Below are positions 25,638 through 33,889 of a stretch of 49,579 nucleotides of DNA, piece by piece. The position numbers and the translations under genes were made by a program. The notes under the pieces were generated by a model. It worked only from the letters and a program-made list of their open reading frames with translations, did no database searches and was not told where the DNA came from. The stretch covers positions 1 through 49,579 of the forward strand of contig NZ_WMEW01000020.1 of NCBI RefSeq assembly GCF_009856355.1, written 5' to 3'. This stretch comes from Halobacillus litoralis. GTDB lineage: Bacteria; Bacillota; Bacilli; Bacillales; Halobacillaceae. The number at the start of each line of letters is the position of its first letter. The first letter of the stretch is position 1.

Positions 25638-25666
25638 ATTCTAACGTATTATCTGAATATTGGCTA
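25638..25666 (-). promoter_or_regulatory. Candidate SigA promoter of the ABC-F leader
   Basis: Minus strand TAGCCA (4 of 6), 17-bp spacer, TAGAAT (5 of 6). The -35 overlaps the marR stop codon. Transcription would start about 30 bp before the leader ORF. Confidence 0.45.
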
Positions 25667-26128
25667 CTCTTTATGCAGGCCGGCATTCTTCCCCAGTTTC
25701 TTCAGCAGGGCAATGGCCTCGTTTTTTTCCTCATCTGTCAGGCCGCTCATGATGGATTCAATCTGCTGCCAGTGATCCGGAAAGATACCATGAAGCAGGT
25801 CCCTGCCTTCTGCCGTAATCGACGCATACGTAATCCGGCGGTCTGTCGGACAAGGGACACGCTTTAAATATCCTTTCTTTTCAAGCTTGTCCACGACATA
25901 CGTAATGCTGCCGCTGGCAAGGAGAATTTTCTCTCCGATTTTCTGCAGGGGCTGGTCACCCTGATGGTAAAGAAGCTCCAGTACGCCGAATTCCGTCGGG
26001 TTCAATTCATAACGCTGGATATCTTCTTTCACCAAATCACCGATCGCCCGCTGCGCCTTTGATAAGACGACAAACAGTTTCAATGATGGATCTTGTTTTT
26101 TCTTAAGGTATAATTCATGTTCGTTCAT
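25664..26128 (-). CDS. MarR-family regulator
   Basis: A 154-residue winged-helix protein. The DNA-recognition region is PLQKIGEKILLASGSITYVVDKLEKKGYL and the wing is RVPCPTDRRITYASITAEG. Dimerisation helices lie at both ends. There is one cysteine in the wing (VPCPTDRR). It may regulate itself or the ABC-F gene just downstream, whose leader starts at its 3' end, but no operator repeat is obvious. Confidence 0.9.
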   Translation of the reverse strand: MNEHELYLKKKQDPSLKLFVVLSKAQRAIGDLVKEDIQRYELNPTEFGVLELLYHQGDQPLQKIGEKILLASGSITYVVDKLEKKGYLKRVPCPTDRRITYASITAEGRDLLHGIFPDHWQQIESIMSGLTDEEKNEAIALLKKLGKNAGLHKE

Positions 26129-26161
26129 CCGGTTCGCCCATCCTTTTTAAAAGATAAAGAT

Positions 26162-26191
26162 AGTATAAGTTTAACAAATTCGCAATGTCAA
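26162..26191 (-). promoter_or_regulatory. SigA promoter of the MarR gene
   Basis: Minus strand TTGACA, 18-bp spacer, TATACT, about 35 bp before the start. Confidence 0.7.
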
Positions 26192-26222
26192 TCAGACACG
26201 GGCGGATAAGCTGGGAAAGACC

Positions 26223-27146
26223 CTACACGTCAGATGTCGTATGGAGGGCGTTCGGTCCGCCTCCCAAAAACGTGAAATGTCCCGGAAGCACATCGATCTG
26301 TGCGGGAGTTTCCGTTTTAATTTCCCCGTCCATATCCACTTCTTCCTTCGATTCCGTTTCAATAGTGATATGACGCCCCTGACGGTAACTGATGTCCTGT
26401 ATTTTCTGATCAACGGATCTCTCTCTTCCCATGGCCAGCCATTCTCTAAATACGGCCAGACTGGAGTTTTTGACGATCAACACATCAAATTTCCCGTCCT
26501 GCAGATCCAGCGATGACATCGGAACTTTCCGGGTACCGATGAACTGCCCATTCATCACGAGGATCATCACCGCTTCTCCTTCCAGTTTTTCTCCATCAAT
26601 GGTCAATGAGAAGTCGAAGGGTTCGGAACGGTTCACTGTTTTTAAGGCACTGATGAAATAACTCAGCACGCCGAGCCGGTTTTTCTGGTTTTCATCAATA
26701 TTGAATGATGTTTGGGCAACAAGGCCGATGCCCCAGAAATTGATGAAGTACGTATCTTCTGTCTTTCCGGCATCCACCTGCAGCTCTTCTCCCTTCATAA
26801 TCGAAGCAGCTGCCTGATCCAGCCGCTGTGGAATATCAAGCACACGGCTGAAATCATTGCACGTTCCGGCGGGAAGAATACCGATCACCGGCCGCTTTTC
26901 CAAATCGGCCATACTATTGATGCATTCATGAATCGTGCCGTCTCCCCCAAGGATAAGAAATACATCTGTTTCCGGACCGTGCGTCCTGCATACGTCACGA
27001 AGCTCTACCAGCGAAGCCGTCTGTATCACACGCAGATCTTTGACCTCTTTAGTGACTTCAGGCAGAACCTGCCGGAGCGCAGGTGTGATTTCATTGTCTT
27101 CTTTATTTCCGTTATAGAGAAGTATTCCGGTTTCGAATCGCGGCAT
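26223..27146 (-). CDS. YegS/BmrU-type lipid kinase (diacylglycerol kinase family)
   Basis: A 307-residue DAGK-catalytic-domain protein. The nucleotide-binding motif is ILGGDGTIHECINSM around residue 70. PVIGILPAGTCNDFSRVLDIP follows, then a beta-sandwich C-terminal domain with KIQDISYRQGRHITIETE and DMDGEIKTETPAQIDVLPGHFTFL. It phosphorylates a lipid, perhaps diacylglycerol as DgkB does; the exact substrate is not certain. GGAGGAAGG lies upstream of the ATG. Confidence 0.9.
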   Translation of the reverse strand: MPRFETGILLYNGNKEDNEITPALRQVLPEVTKEVKDLRVIQTASLVELRDVCRTHGPETDVFLILGGDGTIHECINSMADLEKRPVIGILPAGTCNDFSRVLDIPQRLDQAAASIMKGEELQVDAGKTEDTYFINFWGIGLVAQTSFNIDENQKNRLGVLSYFISALKTVNRSEPFDFSLTIDGEKLEGEAVMILVMNGQFIGTRKVPMSSLDLQDGKFDVLIVKNSSLAVFREWLAMGRERSVDQKIQDISYRQGRHITIETESKEEVDMDGEIKTETPAQIDVLPGHFTFLGGGPNALHTTSDV

Positions 27147-27517
27147 AATATCCCTTCCTTCCTCCTTACATAATTGACGAAAAACGTCTCGTTGAAACGA
27201 TTTCCTGTTTTTTCATTTATCTGTCTTCACCTTATTTATTTCGGTGTCTAAGTAAAAAACCAGCGATTCATCCCTGCCTGAAAACCACCCGTATCCTTTC
27301 CCCTATCAGGGGGGAGCGGATGAACTGCATCACTGATCCTGGAAACAGACCGCCCCTGATATCCCTTTGTTCACCCCTGTTTCTCTTTTAATCTCATTGC
27401 ACACTACTTCCTCCATCCACCCATGAACGAAACGTCGGACACATCCAGGGAGGCAGAAGGGTTTACGAATAGTCCTCTTTGTTTTATACTATATTTTGTT
27501 TAGGGGGCTAAGTAATT
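27147..27517 (+). other. Intergenic region, 371 bp, between lipid kinase and MarR genes
   Basis: No supportable ORF. The right end holds the promoter of the second MarR gene. The middle has an 8-bp inverted repeat ATCAGGGG (27306-27313) and CCCCTGAT, plus a short CCCCTATCAGGGG dyad. A GACG-AAAAA-CGTC dyad lies near 27176. No clear promoter for the lipid kinase could be assigned. Confidence 0.6.
27462..27490 (+). promoter_or_regulatory. SigA promoter of the MarR-MATE operon
   Basis: TTTACG, 17-bp spacer, TATACT. Just downstream, the ribosome binding site lies in TTTAGGGGGCTAAG, whose TTAG/CTAA ends form a small dyad and could be a repressor site. Confidence 0.6.
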
Positions 27518-27970
27518 ATGAAAAAGCACATGGATGAATCTCTGGGATATCACATTCACATGGTTTCCCATTTTCTAAGAAACGTATATAACGAACGGCT
27601 CGGGGAGTATGGATTGACCCATGCGCAGGGAAAAGTCATCCACATTTTAGCCAGAGAGGGCGAGCAGCCGCAGGTGGAGCTGCAGAAGCGTCTGCACATT
27701 AAGCCTTCCTCTATGAATGGTGTCGTGGAATCCCTGCTTAAATATGAAAGAATATCGAAGCGGCCGAGCGAAGAGGATAAGCGCACAAAGCTGATCACTC
27801 TTACTGAAGCCGGCATGGAACTTCACGAAATGATCGTCACAACCATTAAGGAAATAGAAACAGAAGCTTTCGCTGACCTCTCTCAAGAGGAACAGCAGAT
27901 TATGACATCCTGGTTGAAAAGAACGCAGGAGCGCATAAAATCACAAACAGCAGGGAGAGAAGACGTATGA
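27518..27970 (+). CDS. MarR-family regulator of the MATE pump
   Basis: A 150-residue winged-helix protein. The helix-turn-helix region is QVELQKRLHIKPSSMNGVVESLLKYE and the wing is ISKRPSEEDKRTKLITLTEAG. The stop overlaps the MATE start by 4 nt (ATGA), so it almost certainly controls the pump by local autoregulation. The inducer is unknown. Confidence 0.92.
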   Translation: MKKHMDESLGYHIHMVSHFLRNVYNERLGEYGLTHAQGKVIHILAREGEQPQVELQKRLHIKPSSMNGVVESLLKYERISKRPSEEDKRTKLITLTEAGMELHEMIVTTIKEIETEAFADLSQEEQQIMTSWLKRTQERIKSQTAGREDV

Positions 27971-29343
27971 AAGAACAAAGTCAGCGTTTAGGCACTCAGC
28001 CTATACCAAAGCTGCTGGCCAACTTGTCCATTCCAGCCATGATCGGAATGTTCGTAATGGCGCTGTACAATGTCATTGATACATTGTTCATCGCCCGCGG
28101 CGTGGGGATTCTCGGCGTCTCCGGTGTAAGCATCGGATTCCCGGTCATGATGGTCATCATGGCGATTGCCGCTGCCGTCGGTATTGGTGGGGCTTCCGTG
28201 ATTTCACGACGACTCGGGGCAGATAAAAAGGATGAAGCCGATCTCGTCTTCGGAAACGTCCTGATCATGATCATCCTCATCAGCAGTGTCGGCTTCATCG
28301 GTGCCTTCACCTTTTTAGAGCCGCTGCTGAAGATTTTCGGAGCGACAGAGAACATCATGCCGTATGCGAAGGATTATTTATTCCCGATTATGGTCGGGTC
28401 GCTGTTTTTCTCCTTCGCCTTTGCAACGAACAATATCATTCGCTCTGAAGGAAATTCCAGGTTTGCGATGATCACCATGATCATTCCCGCGGTCCTGAAC
28501 ATCATTCTTGATCCCATTTTCATATTCGGACTGGATATGGGCGTACAGGGGGCTTCCGTTGCTACTGTCATTTCCCAGGCGACTGTATCGATCGTCGTTT
28601 TGAATTATTTCCTCAAAGGAAAGTCCTCCCTGACCGTCCGGAGAGCCGCCTTGAAGCTTCAAACAAAGATCATCAGGGAAATCATTACAATCGGTATGCC
28701 GGCGTTTATCCGTCAGGTGGCAGGAAGTGCGATGATGATCGCCATCAACCTCATGCTCATCAAATTCGGCGGAGAATTTGAAGTCGGTGTTTTCGGTATC
28801 GTCCAGAAGCTTGCGATGTTCACCATTATGCCGATGATCGGTGTTCTTCAGGGGATGCAGCCTATTATCGGCTATAATTACGGCGCGCAGAACTATGAAC
28901 GTCTAAAAGAAACCGTGAAACTCGGGATGAAAGTCGTGACCATCATTTCTGCCGGTATTTTCGTTGTCATGATGGCCTTCCCGAATGTGCTGATGATGAT
29001 CTTCACCGGGGATCAAGCGACCATCGACACTGGAGTTCACGCCATCCGCATCATGTTTGCCTTTGCCGTTCTGATCGGTGCTCAGGTCGTCAGCGGTGGT
29101 CTGTATCAGGCGCTCGGCATGGCCAAACCGGCGATGATTCTTTCTATGGCCCGTCAGGTGCTTTTCCTGATTCCATTAGTACTGATTCTCCCGAACTTCT
29201 TCGGAGTCACCGGTGTATGGCTCGCCTTTCCGGCTGCCGATCTTCTGGCATTTATCTTATCCATGGTCTTCCTTTACAAAGACCGCACACTTTTCTTCAA
29301 ACCGAAACACTTGGCATCCAATTACGAAACAGCCCCGTCTTAA
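27967..29343 (+). CDS. MATE-family multidrug efflux transporter
   Basis: A 458-residue MATE protein with about twelve membrane helices in two halves. Conserved blocks include SIPAMIGMFVMALYNVIDTLFIARGVG, GGASVISRRLGADKKDEAD and QGMQPIIGYNYGAQNYERLKET. MATE pumps export cationic drugs or metabolites with Na+ or H+. Translationally coupled to the MarR gene. Confidence 0.94.
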   Translation: MKEQSQRLGTQPIPKLLANLSIPAMIGMFVMALYNVIDTLFIARGVGILGVSGVSIGFPVMMVIMAIAAAVGIGGASVISRRLGADKKDEADLVFGNVLIMIILISSVGFIGAFTFLEPLLKIFGATENIMPYAKDYLFPIMVGSLFFSFAFATNNIIRSEGNSRFAMITMIIPAVLNIILDPIFIFGLDMGVQGASVATVISQATVSIVVLNYFLKGKSSLTVRRAALKLQTKIIREIITIGMPAFIRQVAGSAMMIAINLMLIKFGGEFEVGVFGIVQKLAMFTIMPMIGVLQGMQPIIGYNYGAQNYERLKETVKLGMKVVTIISAGIFVVMMAFPNVLMMIFTGDQATIDTGVHAIRIMFAFAVLIGAQVVSGGLYQALGMAKPAMILSMARQVLFLIPLVLILPNFFGVTGVWLAFPAADLLAFILSMVFLYKDRTLFFKPKHLASNYETAPS

Positions 29344-29348
29344 CCATC

Positions 29349-29372
29349 AGCCCGGCATCGTGATGCCGGGCT
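29349..29372 (+). terminator. Terminator of the MarR-MATE operon
   Basis: AGCCCGGCATC-GT-GATGCCGGGCT followed by TTTT, 6 bp after the MATE stop. Confidence 0.95.
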
Positions 29373-29509
29373 TTTTACAGCTCTGCAGCCTTCCATTCCA
29401 TCACTCTCCAACTTTTCCCAAAGATTCTCAGCAATTTATAGCAACCCATGACATTTTCCGTTAAAATGATACAGAGAATGCTATTTTTCACTGGTAAAGG
29501 ATGAAGTGT

Positions 29510-30181
29510 ATGACTTACTCTGTCCACTTGATCAAGCTGTTCATCAGGCGTGATGATCATTTGTTCAAGCTGAATGAAGCAGAAAAACTGAAAAACGTCT
29601 GGAATCTATTATTCTTTTTACTCGCTCTCACTTTACTCACCTTTGTCTGGACAGCCTGGCTCGGCCTCGGCACCGATGCGATTTCTGCCAACATGACAGA
29701 ATTGACAAGGGCCGACTATGAACTGAGGAAGGCTTGGTTCCTGATCGGCAGGGCAGCTTACGGACTGCTGTTTTTTTTATTCCTTTTATTTATCTCTTCG
29801 TTCTTTTACTGGTTATTCAATCACGTATCCTACAAAAAGCTGATCATTGTGCAGATGAATGTGCTCCTGGTCATGCTCCTTGAACGCATCACCTGGGTGC
29901 CTTTGATGGTCTATGCAGGGATTGACTGGTATGTTTCTCCTCTCTCTTTTGGAGTAGCTGCCTCCTACTTCACCTCTTTGGAGTGGGTCATTTATTTTTT
30001 CGGATCTATTTCTCTTTTCCAGCTGTTTATCATCTGGTATCAGGTCAAATGCCTCTCCCGTTTGTCTAGAACGAAAACCGGCTGGATCTGGACCGGTGTG
30101 ATTTTCTGGCATCTATTGCTGTGGGCCGGAACTTCCGCCCTTGCCTATTACGATTTGTATCTTCTTTACTTAATAAGGTAG
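29510..30181 (+). CDS. YknW-like (Yip1-type) membrane protein, tentative
   Basis: A 223-residue protein with about five hydrophobic helices (e.g. NLLFFLLALTLLTFVWTAWL, then GLLFFLFLLFISSFFYWLF). It has no recognised enzymatic motif. In B. subtilis, the membrane protein YknW precedes the adaptor YknX. Size, topology and the adjacent YknX-like gene suggest the same here, but direct similarity is weak to my reading. The ATG at 29510 is preferred (AAAGGA 8 nt upstream) over the ATG 9 nt earlier, which touches that site. It is followed after 21 nt by the adaptor gene. Confidence 0.6.
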   Translation: MTYSVHLIKLFIRRDDHLFKLNEAEKLKNVWNLLFFLLALTLLTFVWTAWLGLGTDAISANMTELTRADYELRKAWFLIGRAAYGLLFFLFLLFISSFFYWLFNHVSYKKLIIVQMNVLLVMLLERITWVPLMVYAGIDWYVSPLSFGVAASYFTSLEWVIYFFGSISLFQLFIIWYQVKCLSRLSRTKTGWIWTGVIFWHLLLWAGTSALAYYDLYLLYLIR

Positions 30182-30202
30182 GAAAGCCGCAGGTGGATAT
30201 CT

Positions 30203-31474
30203 ATGAAGAAAATTAATATTAAAGGAAGAATGCTGGGTTTGTTGATCATCGCTTTCATTACGACGAATGCGCTGTTGATTTATCTGGACGAAGACAGCCA
30301 CATCGACCGCAAATCCTATCTCCACACATGGTCGCAGACCGTTACCCAGGACCTTTTTGAAAAAGTCGAAGCGAAAGGCGTATTTGCTTCGCAGGCCTCC
30401 GTCCCGGTTTATTTTGACGGAGCTGACGGTTCCTTCCAGCAGTTTCTCGTACGTGAGGGAGACAAGGTGCAGGAAGGCGATGACCTCTATACATACAACG
30501 TCGAAGATTACGCCGCACAGGAAACCCGTCTTGAAGGGGAGGTCCAGCGCATTCAAGAGGAAATCACAGCCGTGGAGGACTATATCGATAACCTGGAGGG
30601 CTATGATATCCCTGACCCCTCTGCTTCCAACGATCCATCCACTTCCTCTTTTTTCGGAGAGGACAGCCGTTCCACGGACAATGACGCCGCTTCCTCTGCA
30701 GGGTCTAAAGTAGAAGCTGAGTACCTTAAGGAAGAGGAGCTTGCCAGACAACAGGCTGAGCTTTCGAAACAGCAGGCGCTGCTCGAAATGGCGGAAGACC
30801 AGCTGGACCAGCTGCAGGAAACAGGGGAGCAGATCACGGTGACCAGCCAGTTTTCCGGCACCGTCACGGATATCGATGAAGAACTCAAGGCGCCTATTCT
30901 TACGATGAAATCGGCCGACCTTGTATTGGAAGGCGAAATCATGGAAGAAGACCGGACACAGGTGGAAGAGAATCTAACCGTTGATGTTTTTGTACCAGAG
31001 CTTGAACTGGAAACCACCGGAACCATTACGGGACTGGACGAATTCCCGAAACAGACCGATCTTGAAGGGAAGAGCCGTTATCCATTCACTGTGACAATGG
31101 ATGAAGTCGATGAGGAGCTTCTCCCCGGCTATCATGCAGACATGAAAGTGATCACCTCCGAATCCAGGGAAGCGGTCGCTGCCCTGGACGATGCCTTGTC
31201 AACAGAAGAAAACCTGTACGCCTGGGTGATGAATGGAGACGGCCTCCTGGAACGTCGGGAGGTGACCACCGGTATTGAAGAAAACGGGCTTGTTGAAGTC
31301 GTATCCGGACTTGAAGATGGAGAATGGATAGCCGTGGCGCCGAAGGATGAATTCCGTAACGCCTCTGTATTCATTACCTCCGTGCAGATGGAAGACCTTC
31401 CTGTCAAACACCTGATTGAGCTGGATCAGTCAACGATTTTAAATTACGGGCTGCTCGGATTATTATCGAGGTAG
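30203..31474 (+). CDS. HlyD/YknX-type efflux adaptor protein
   Basis: A 423-residue membrane-fusion protein. It has an N-terminal transmembrane anchor (LGLLIIAFITTNALLIYL), a first lipoyl half-motif near VREGDKVQEGDDLYTYN and a long coiled-coil hairpin (about residues 105-220). The coil is interrupted by a Ser/Asp-rich insertion (PSASNDPSTSSFFGEDSRST). The second lipoyl half follows (VTSQFSGTVTDID), then beta-barrel and membrane-proximal domains. Such adaptors couple to ABC pumps, for example YknYZ, but no ATPase or permease gene is adjacent. Confidence 0.85.
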   Translation: MKKINIKGRMLGLLIIAFITTNALLIYLDEDSHIDRKSYLHTWSQTVTQDLFEKVEAKGVFASQASVPVYFDGADGSFQQFLVREGDKVQEGDDLYTYNVEDYAAQETRLEGEVQRIQEEITAVEDYIDNLEGYDIPDPSASNDPSTSSFFGEDSRSTDNDAASSAGSKVEAEYLKEEELARQQAELSKQQALLEMAEDQLDQLQETGEQITVTSQFSGTVTDIDEELKAPILTMKSADLVLEGEIMEEDRTQVEENLTVDVFVPELELETTGTITGLDEFPKQTDLEGKSRYPFTVTMDEVDEELLPGYHADMKVITSESREAVAALDDALSTEENLYAWVMNGDGLLERREVTTGIEENGLVEVVSGLEDGEWIAVAPKDEFRNASVFITSVQMEDLPVKHLIELDQSTILNYGLLGLLSR

Positions 31475-31482
31475 CCAAGCAA

Positions 31483-31510
31483 AGAAGACGGCCGCATGCG
31501 GCCGTCTTCT
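31483..31510 (+). terminator. Perfect palindrome terminator after the adaptor gene
   Basis: A 28-bp perfect palindrome (AGAAGACGGCCGCA and its complement) followed only by GTTTG. It is strong in stem stability but weak in T-run. Confidence 0.7.
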
Positions 31511-31665
31511 GTTTGCAGGCACTTCCCGGGGCCGGGTCCGCGCGTACTTCCTCCTCTTTCTAAAGCCTGTTTTCACACATATTCCAAGCCATATGTATTG
31601 CATCTTTCACGTGTCCATGGGACGATAAAAGATAATTAAAACGTTCACTTCAAAGGGGGCCCATA

Positions 31666-32676
31666 ATGAAATTAAGTGTATTGGATCAGTCCCCTGTGTT
31701 AGCTGGGACAGACCCACAGGAAGCATTAAGACAAACAACCGAACTGGCAAAATGGACCGACAGACTGGGGTATCACCGTTTCTGGGTATCTGAGCACCAC
31801 AGTTCCGGCAGCCTTGCGGGATCTTCACCGGAAATCCTCGCTGCTCACCTCGCCGCTCATACAGAAACCATACGGATTGGCAGCGGAGGCGTTCTTCTGC
31901 CTCACTATAGTCCGTTTAAAGTGGCTGAATCCTTCCGCGTGCTGGAGACCCTTCATCCGGACCGGATCGACCTCGGTGTCGGCCGTGCACCCGGTGGTCT
32001 GCCGAATATCAATCTCGCCCTGAATAAAGGTAACCTCCCGAATGTGGAGGGGTATCCTTCCCAAGTCGAAGAACTGATCGCCTATCTGCACGGGCACGAC
32101 CCGCACGGAATGGGGATACAGGCTACCCCTGCAGGAGAAACCGCCCCACCCGTGTGGATGCTCGGTTCCAGCGGAACAAGTGCACGAGTGGCCGGCGAAC
32201 TTGGAGCTTCGTATTCATTTGCCCATTTCATTAATGGACGTGGAGGTACACGAGCGATGGAACGTTATTTCAACCATTTCACCCCTTCTCTGCAGCAGAC
32301 GGAACCGGAGGCGAATGTTTCTGTTTTCGTCGTCTGTGCAGAAACCGATGAGCGTGCCGAGTATTTAGCGGCAAGCTTGGATCTTGCACTGCTCCAGATT
32401 GAAAAAGGTGGACGACGCACCCATTTCCCCACACCGGAAGAGGCGCTTTCCCACTCCTATACAGTTTTTGAAGAGGAACGGATTGCGGATAACCGGAAGC
32501 GGATGATCGTCGGATCCATCGAACGGGTGAAGGAAGAAATTGAAAAACTGGCGGCCCTTTATCAGGTCGATGAAATTATCATCAATACCATTGTCACTCC
32601 ATTTGAAGAACGGCTGAAATCCTATGAGCTGCTGGCCGGGGCTTTTGAGCTGTCTCCTTCCACCACTATGACGTAA
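31666..32676 (+). CDS. LLM-class flavin-dependent oxidoreductase (luciferase-like)
   Basis: A 336-residue TIM-barrel flavin monooxygenase. Family blocks are KLSVLDQSPV at the N-terminus, YHRFWVSEHHSSGSLAGSSPEI, IRIGSGGVLLPHYSPFKVAE and RIDLGVGRAPGG. LGSSGTSARVAGELGASYSFAHF is the phosphate/flavin side. It resembles B. subtilis YtmO/YvbT-type proteins of unknown substrate. The gene end overlaps its terminator: codons for TTMT plus the stop form the 5' arm. Confidence 0.92.
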   Translation: MKLSVLDQSPVLAGTDPQEALRQTTELAKWTDRLGYHRFWVSEHHSSGSLAGSSPEILAAHLAAHTETIRIGSGGVLLPHYSPFKVAESFRVLETLHPDRIDLGVGRAPGGLPNINLALNKGNLPNVEGYPSQVEELIAYLHGHDPHGMGIQATPAGETAPPVWMLGSSGTSARVAGELGASYSFAHFINGRGGTRAMERYFNHFTPSLQQTEPEANVSVFVVCAETDERAEYLAASLDLALLQIEKGGRRTHFPTPEEALSHSYTVFEEERIADNRKRMIVGSIERVKEEIEKLAALYQVDEIIINTIVTPFEERLKSYELLAGAFELSPSTTMT

Positions 32677-32694
32677 CGTCATAGTGGTTTTTTT
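32662..32694 (+). terminator. Terminator of the LLM oxidoreductase gene
   Basis: Stem ACCACTATGACGT / ACGTCATAGTGGT with essentially no loop beyond A, followed by TTTTTT. The 5' arm is coding. Confidence 0.9.
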
Positions 32695-32865
32695 ATGCTT
32701 TTCCCCGCTTTCTATTGATTTCCTCTTTTTTTATGCCGACGTATATAGTTGTCAGATACCGCATCCCCGGTGAAGAACGAGCAGATTCAGCAGGACCGAT
32801 GGCAGAAGAAGAAGGAAATAATCCTGTCCCCCGCTTCAGAACCATGATCCTGAAGCGGTCTTTCT

Positions 32866-33117
32866 TCATCGTCGCTTCGGGCGGCCGGCGGGACGCTCAA
32901 GCGAACGGAGATCCTCATCTACATTCATCACCTTCTGCTCCACCATCTGACGGGCATCCTCGACTCCTTTATTATAAAAGAAAGGCCCCATTTCCTCAGC
33001 CATCTGCTGGACCCATTGGTCTGCCGCAAGGTCCCCGATGACTTCTCCACGCTCAAGCTCAAACCACTCCTTGACCCGTTCAGTCATGTATTCCTGCTGT
33101 TCCTTTTTCAATTTCAC
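32866..33117 (-). CDS. DUF2164-family protein
   Basis: An 83-residue protein matching DUF2164: LKKEQQEYMTERVKEWFELERGE at the start, IGDLAADQWVQQM and MGPFFYNKGVEDARQMVEQK. Function unknown. GTG at 33117 is chosen with AAAGGGGG upstream; the longer frame starts in the site region. It lies directly downstream of the methyltransferase (29 nt) and is probably co-transcribed. A CCGCTTCAG hairpin just beyond (32831-32858) lacks a T-run on this strand. Confidence 0.85.
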   Translation of the reverse strand: MKLKKEQQEYMTERVKEWFELERGEVIGDLAADQWVQQMAEEMGPFFYNKGVEDARQMVEQKVMNVDEDLRSLERPAGRPKRR

Positions 33118-33145
33118 AGCTATTCCCCCTTTTCCTACCATCCTA

Positions 33146-33733
33146 TCACACCATCCCTGTCACACAGACAGCTTTATTCGGTTGTTCAGGACGGATATGG
33201 ATACAGACATTCCGGAAACCGGCGTGGGTCAGCATGGCTTTCATCTGGCCTCCAAGGACGTGCACTGTATCATCTCCGGCCCCCTTCTCGTGAGGACGAA
33301 GCGTTAAAGCAATCCTTCCATTTTGATTCATTATTGTATATAGATGCGCCAGTGTCTCCTCAGGCTCTTCCCAGAAGGTGACATTGTTGACGGCATAGAC
33401 CTTATCCAGCGGGCGGTGGAAACGAGTCAGATCTTCAGCCCATCCGTGAAAAACCCCCACCTGCCCGGCGTTTTTGAAGCTCCGCCATTTGTGCAGGACC
33501 GTTTCGACCATCACTTCGGATGGATCCACGCCATACAAGTGGAGCCCTTTGACTGTGGAAGCCTGTTCTAAAGCTTTTCCTGCTCCACATCCAATTTCCA
33601 GCACTTCTTCTCCTTCCTGAAGATCGAGAAACGATAATGTCCAGCGGTTCAGCTGTTCATTCTCTTTTTCCATAAAGTGTCCAGCGATTTTTCCCACCCA
33701 TCCGGATGGCCGTGCAAAATGTTCATACAGCAT
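33146..33733 (-). CDS. Class I SAM-dependent methyltransferase
   Basis: A 195-residue methyltransferase. The SAM-binding motif I is VLEIGCGAGKALE, motif II-like acid GVDPSEVMVE, and the motif IV region VYAVNNVTFWEEPEETL. C-terminal FRNVCIHIRPEQPNKAVCVTG. The substrate is unknown. GGAGGGG lies ahead of the ATG. Confidence 0.88.
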   Translation of the reverse strand: MLYEHFARPSGWVGKIAGHFMEKENEQLNRWTLSFLDLQEGEEVLEIGCGAGKALEQASTVKGLHLYGVDPSEVMVETVLHKWRSFKNAGQVGVFHGWAEDLTRFHRPLDKVYAVNNVTFWEEPEETLAHLYTIMNQNGRIALTLRPHEKGAGDDTVHVLGGQMKAMLTHAGFRNVCIHIRPEQPNKAVCVTGMV

Positions 33734-33889
33734 GGACTCCCCTCCTTCTCCGCTTCTTGTACCCCTCTTTGACCTCAGGTAAGCCTATTGATGAAAGGGG
33801 TTTAGTTCCCTTCCAGCGATTTTGTTTGTATGATAGATGACAGAGACCTGTACTTATTTTTATATAAAATGACCGCAAGGGGGAAAACG

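Noticed and set aside
26129..26222. Operator dyads for the first MarR regulator
   Set aside because: The promoter region has only weak A/T-rich symmetry; nothing distinct enough to report.
32831..32858. CCGCTTCAG hairpin as terminator of the DUF2164 gene
   Set aside because: The stem is good, but the minus-strand side is followed by GGGGGACAGG with no T-run; it may act on the plus strand (TCTTTCTTC), where no gene was found.
32715..33041. Plus-strand ORF after the LLM oxidoreductase gene
   Set aside because: No ribosome site, no family resemblance, and it overlaps the DUF2164 gene antisense.
33734..33800. Possible SigB promoter ahead of the methyltransferase
   Set aside because: GGGTAC is present but the best -35 (GCTTAC) matches only 4 of 6 with poor context.
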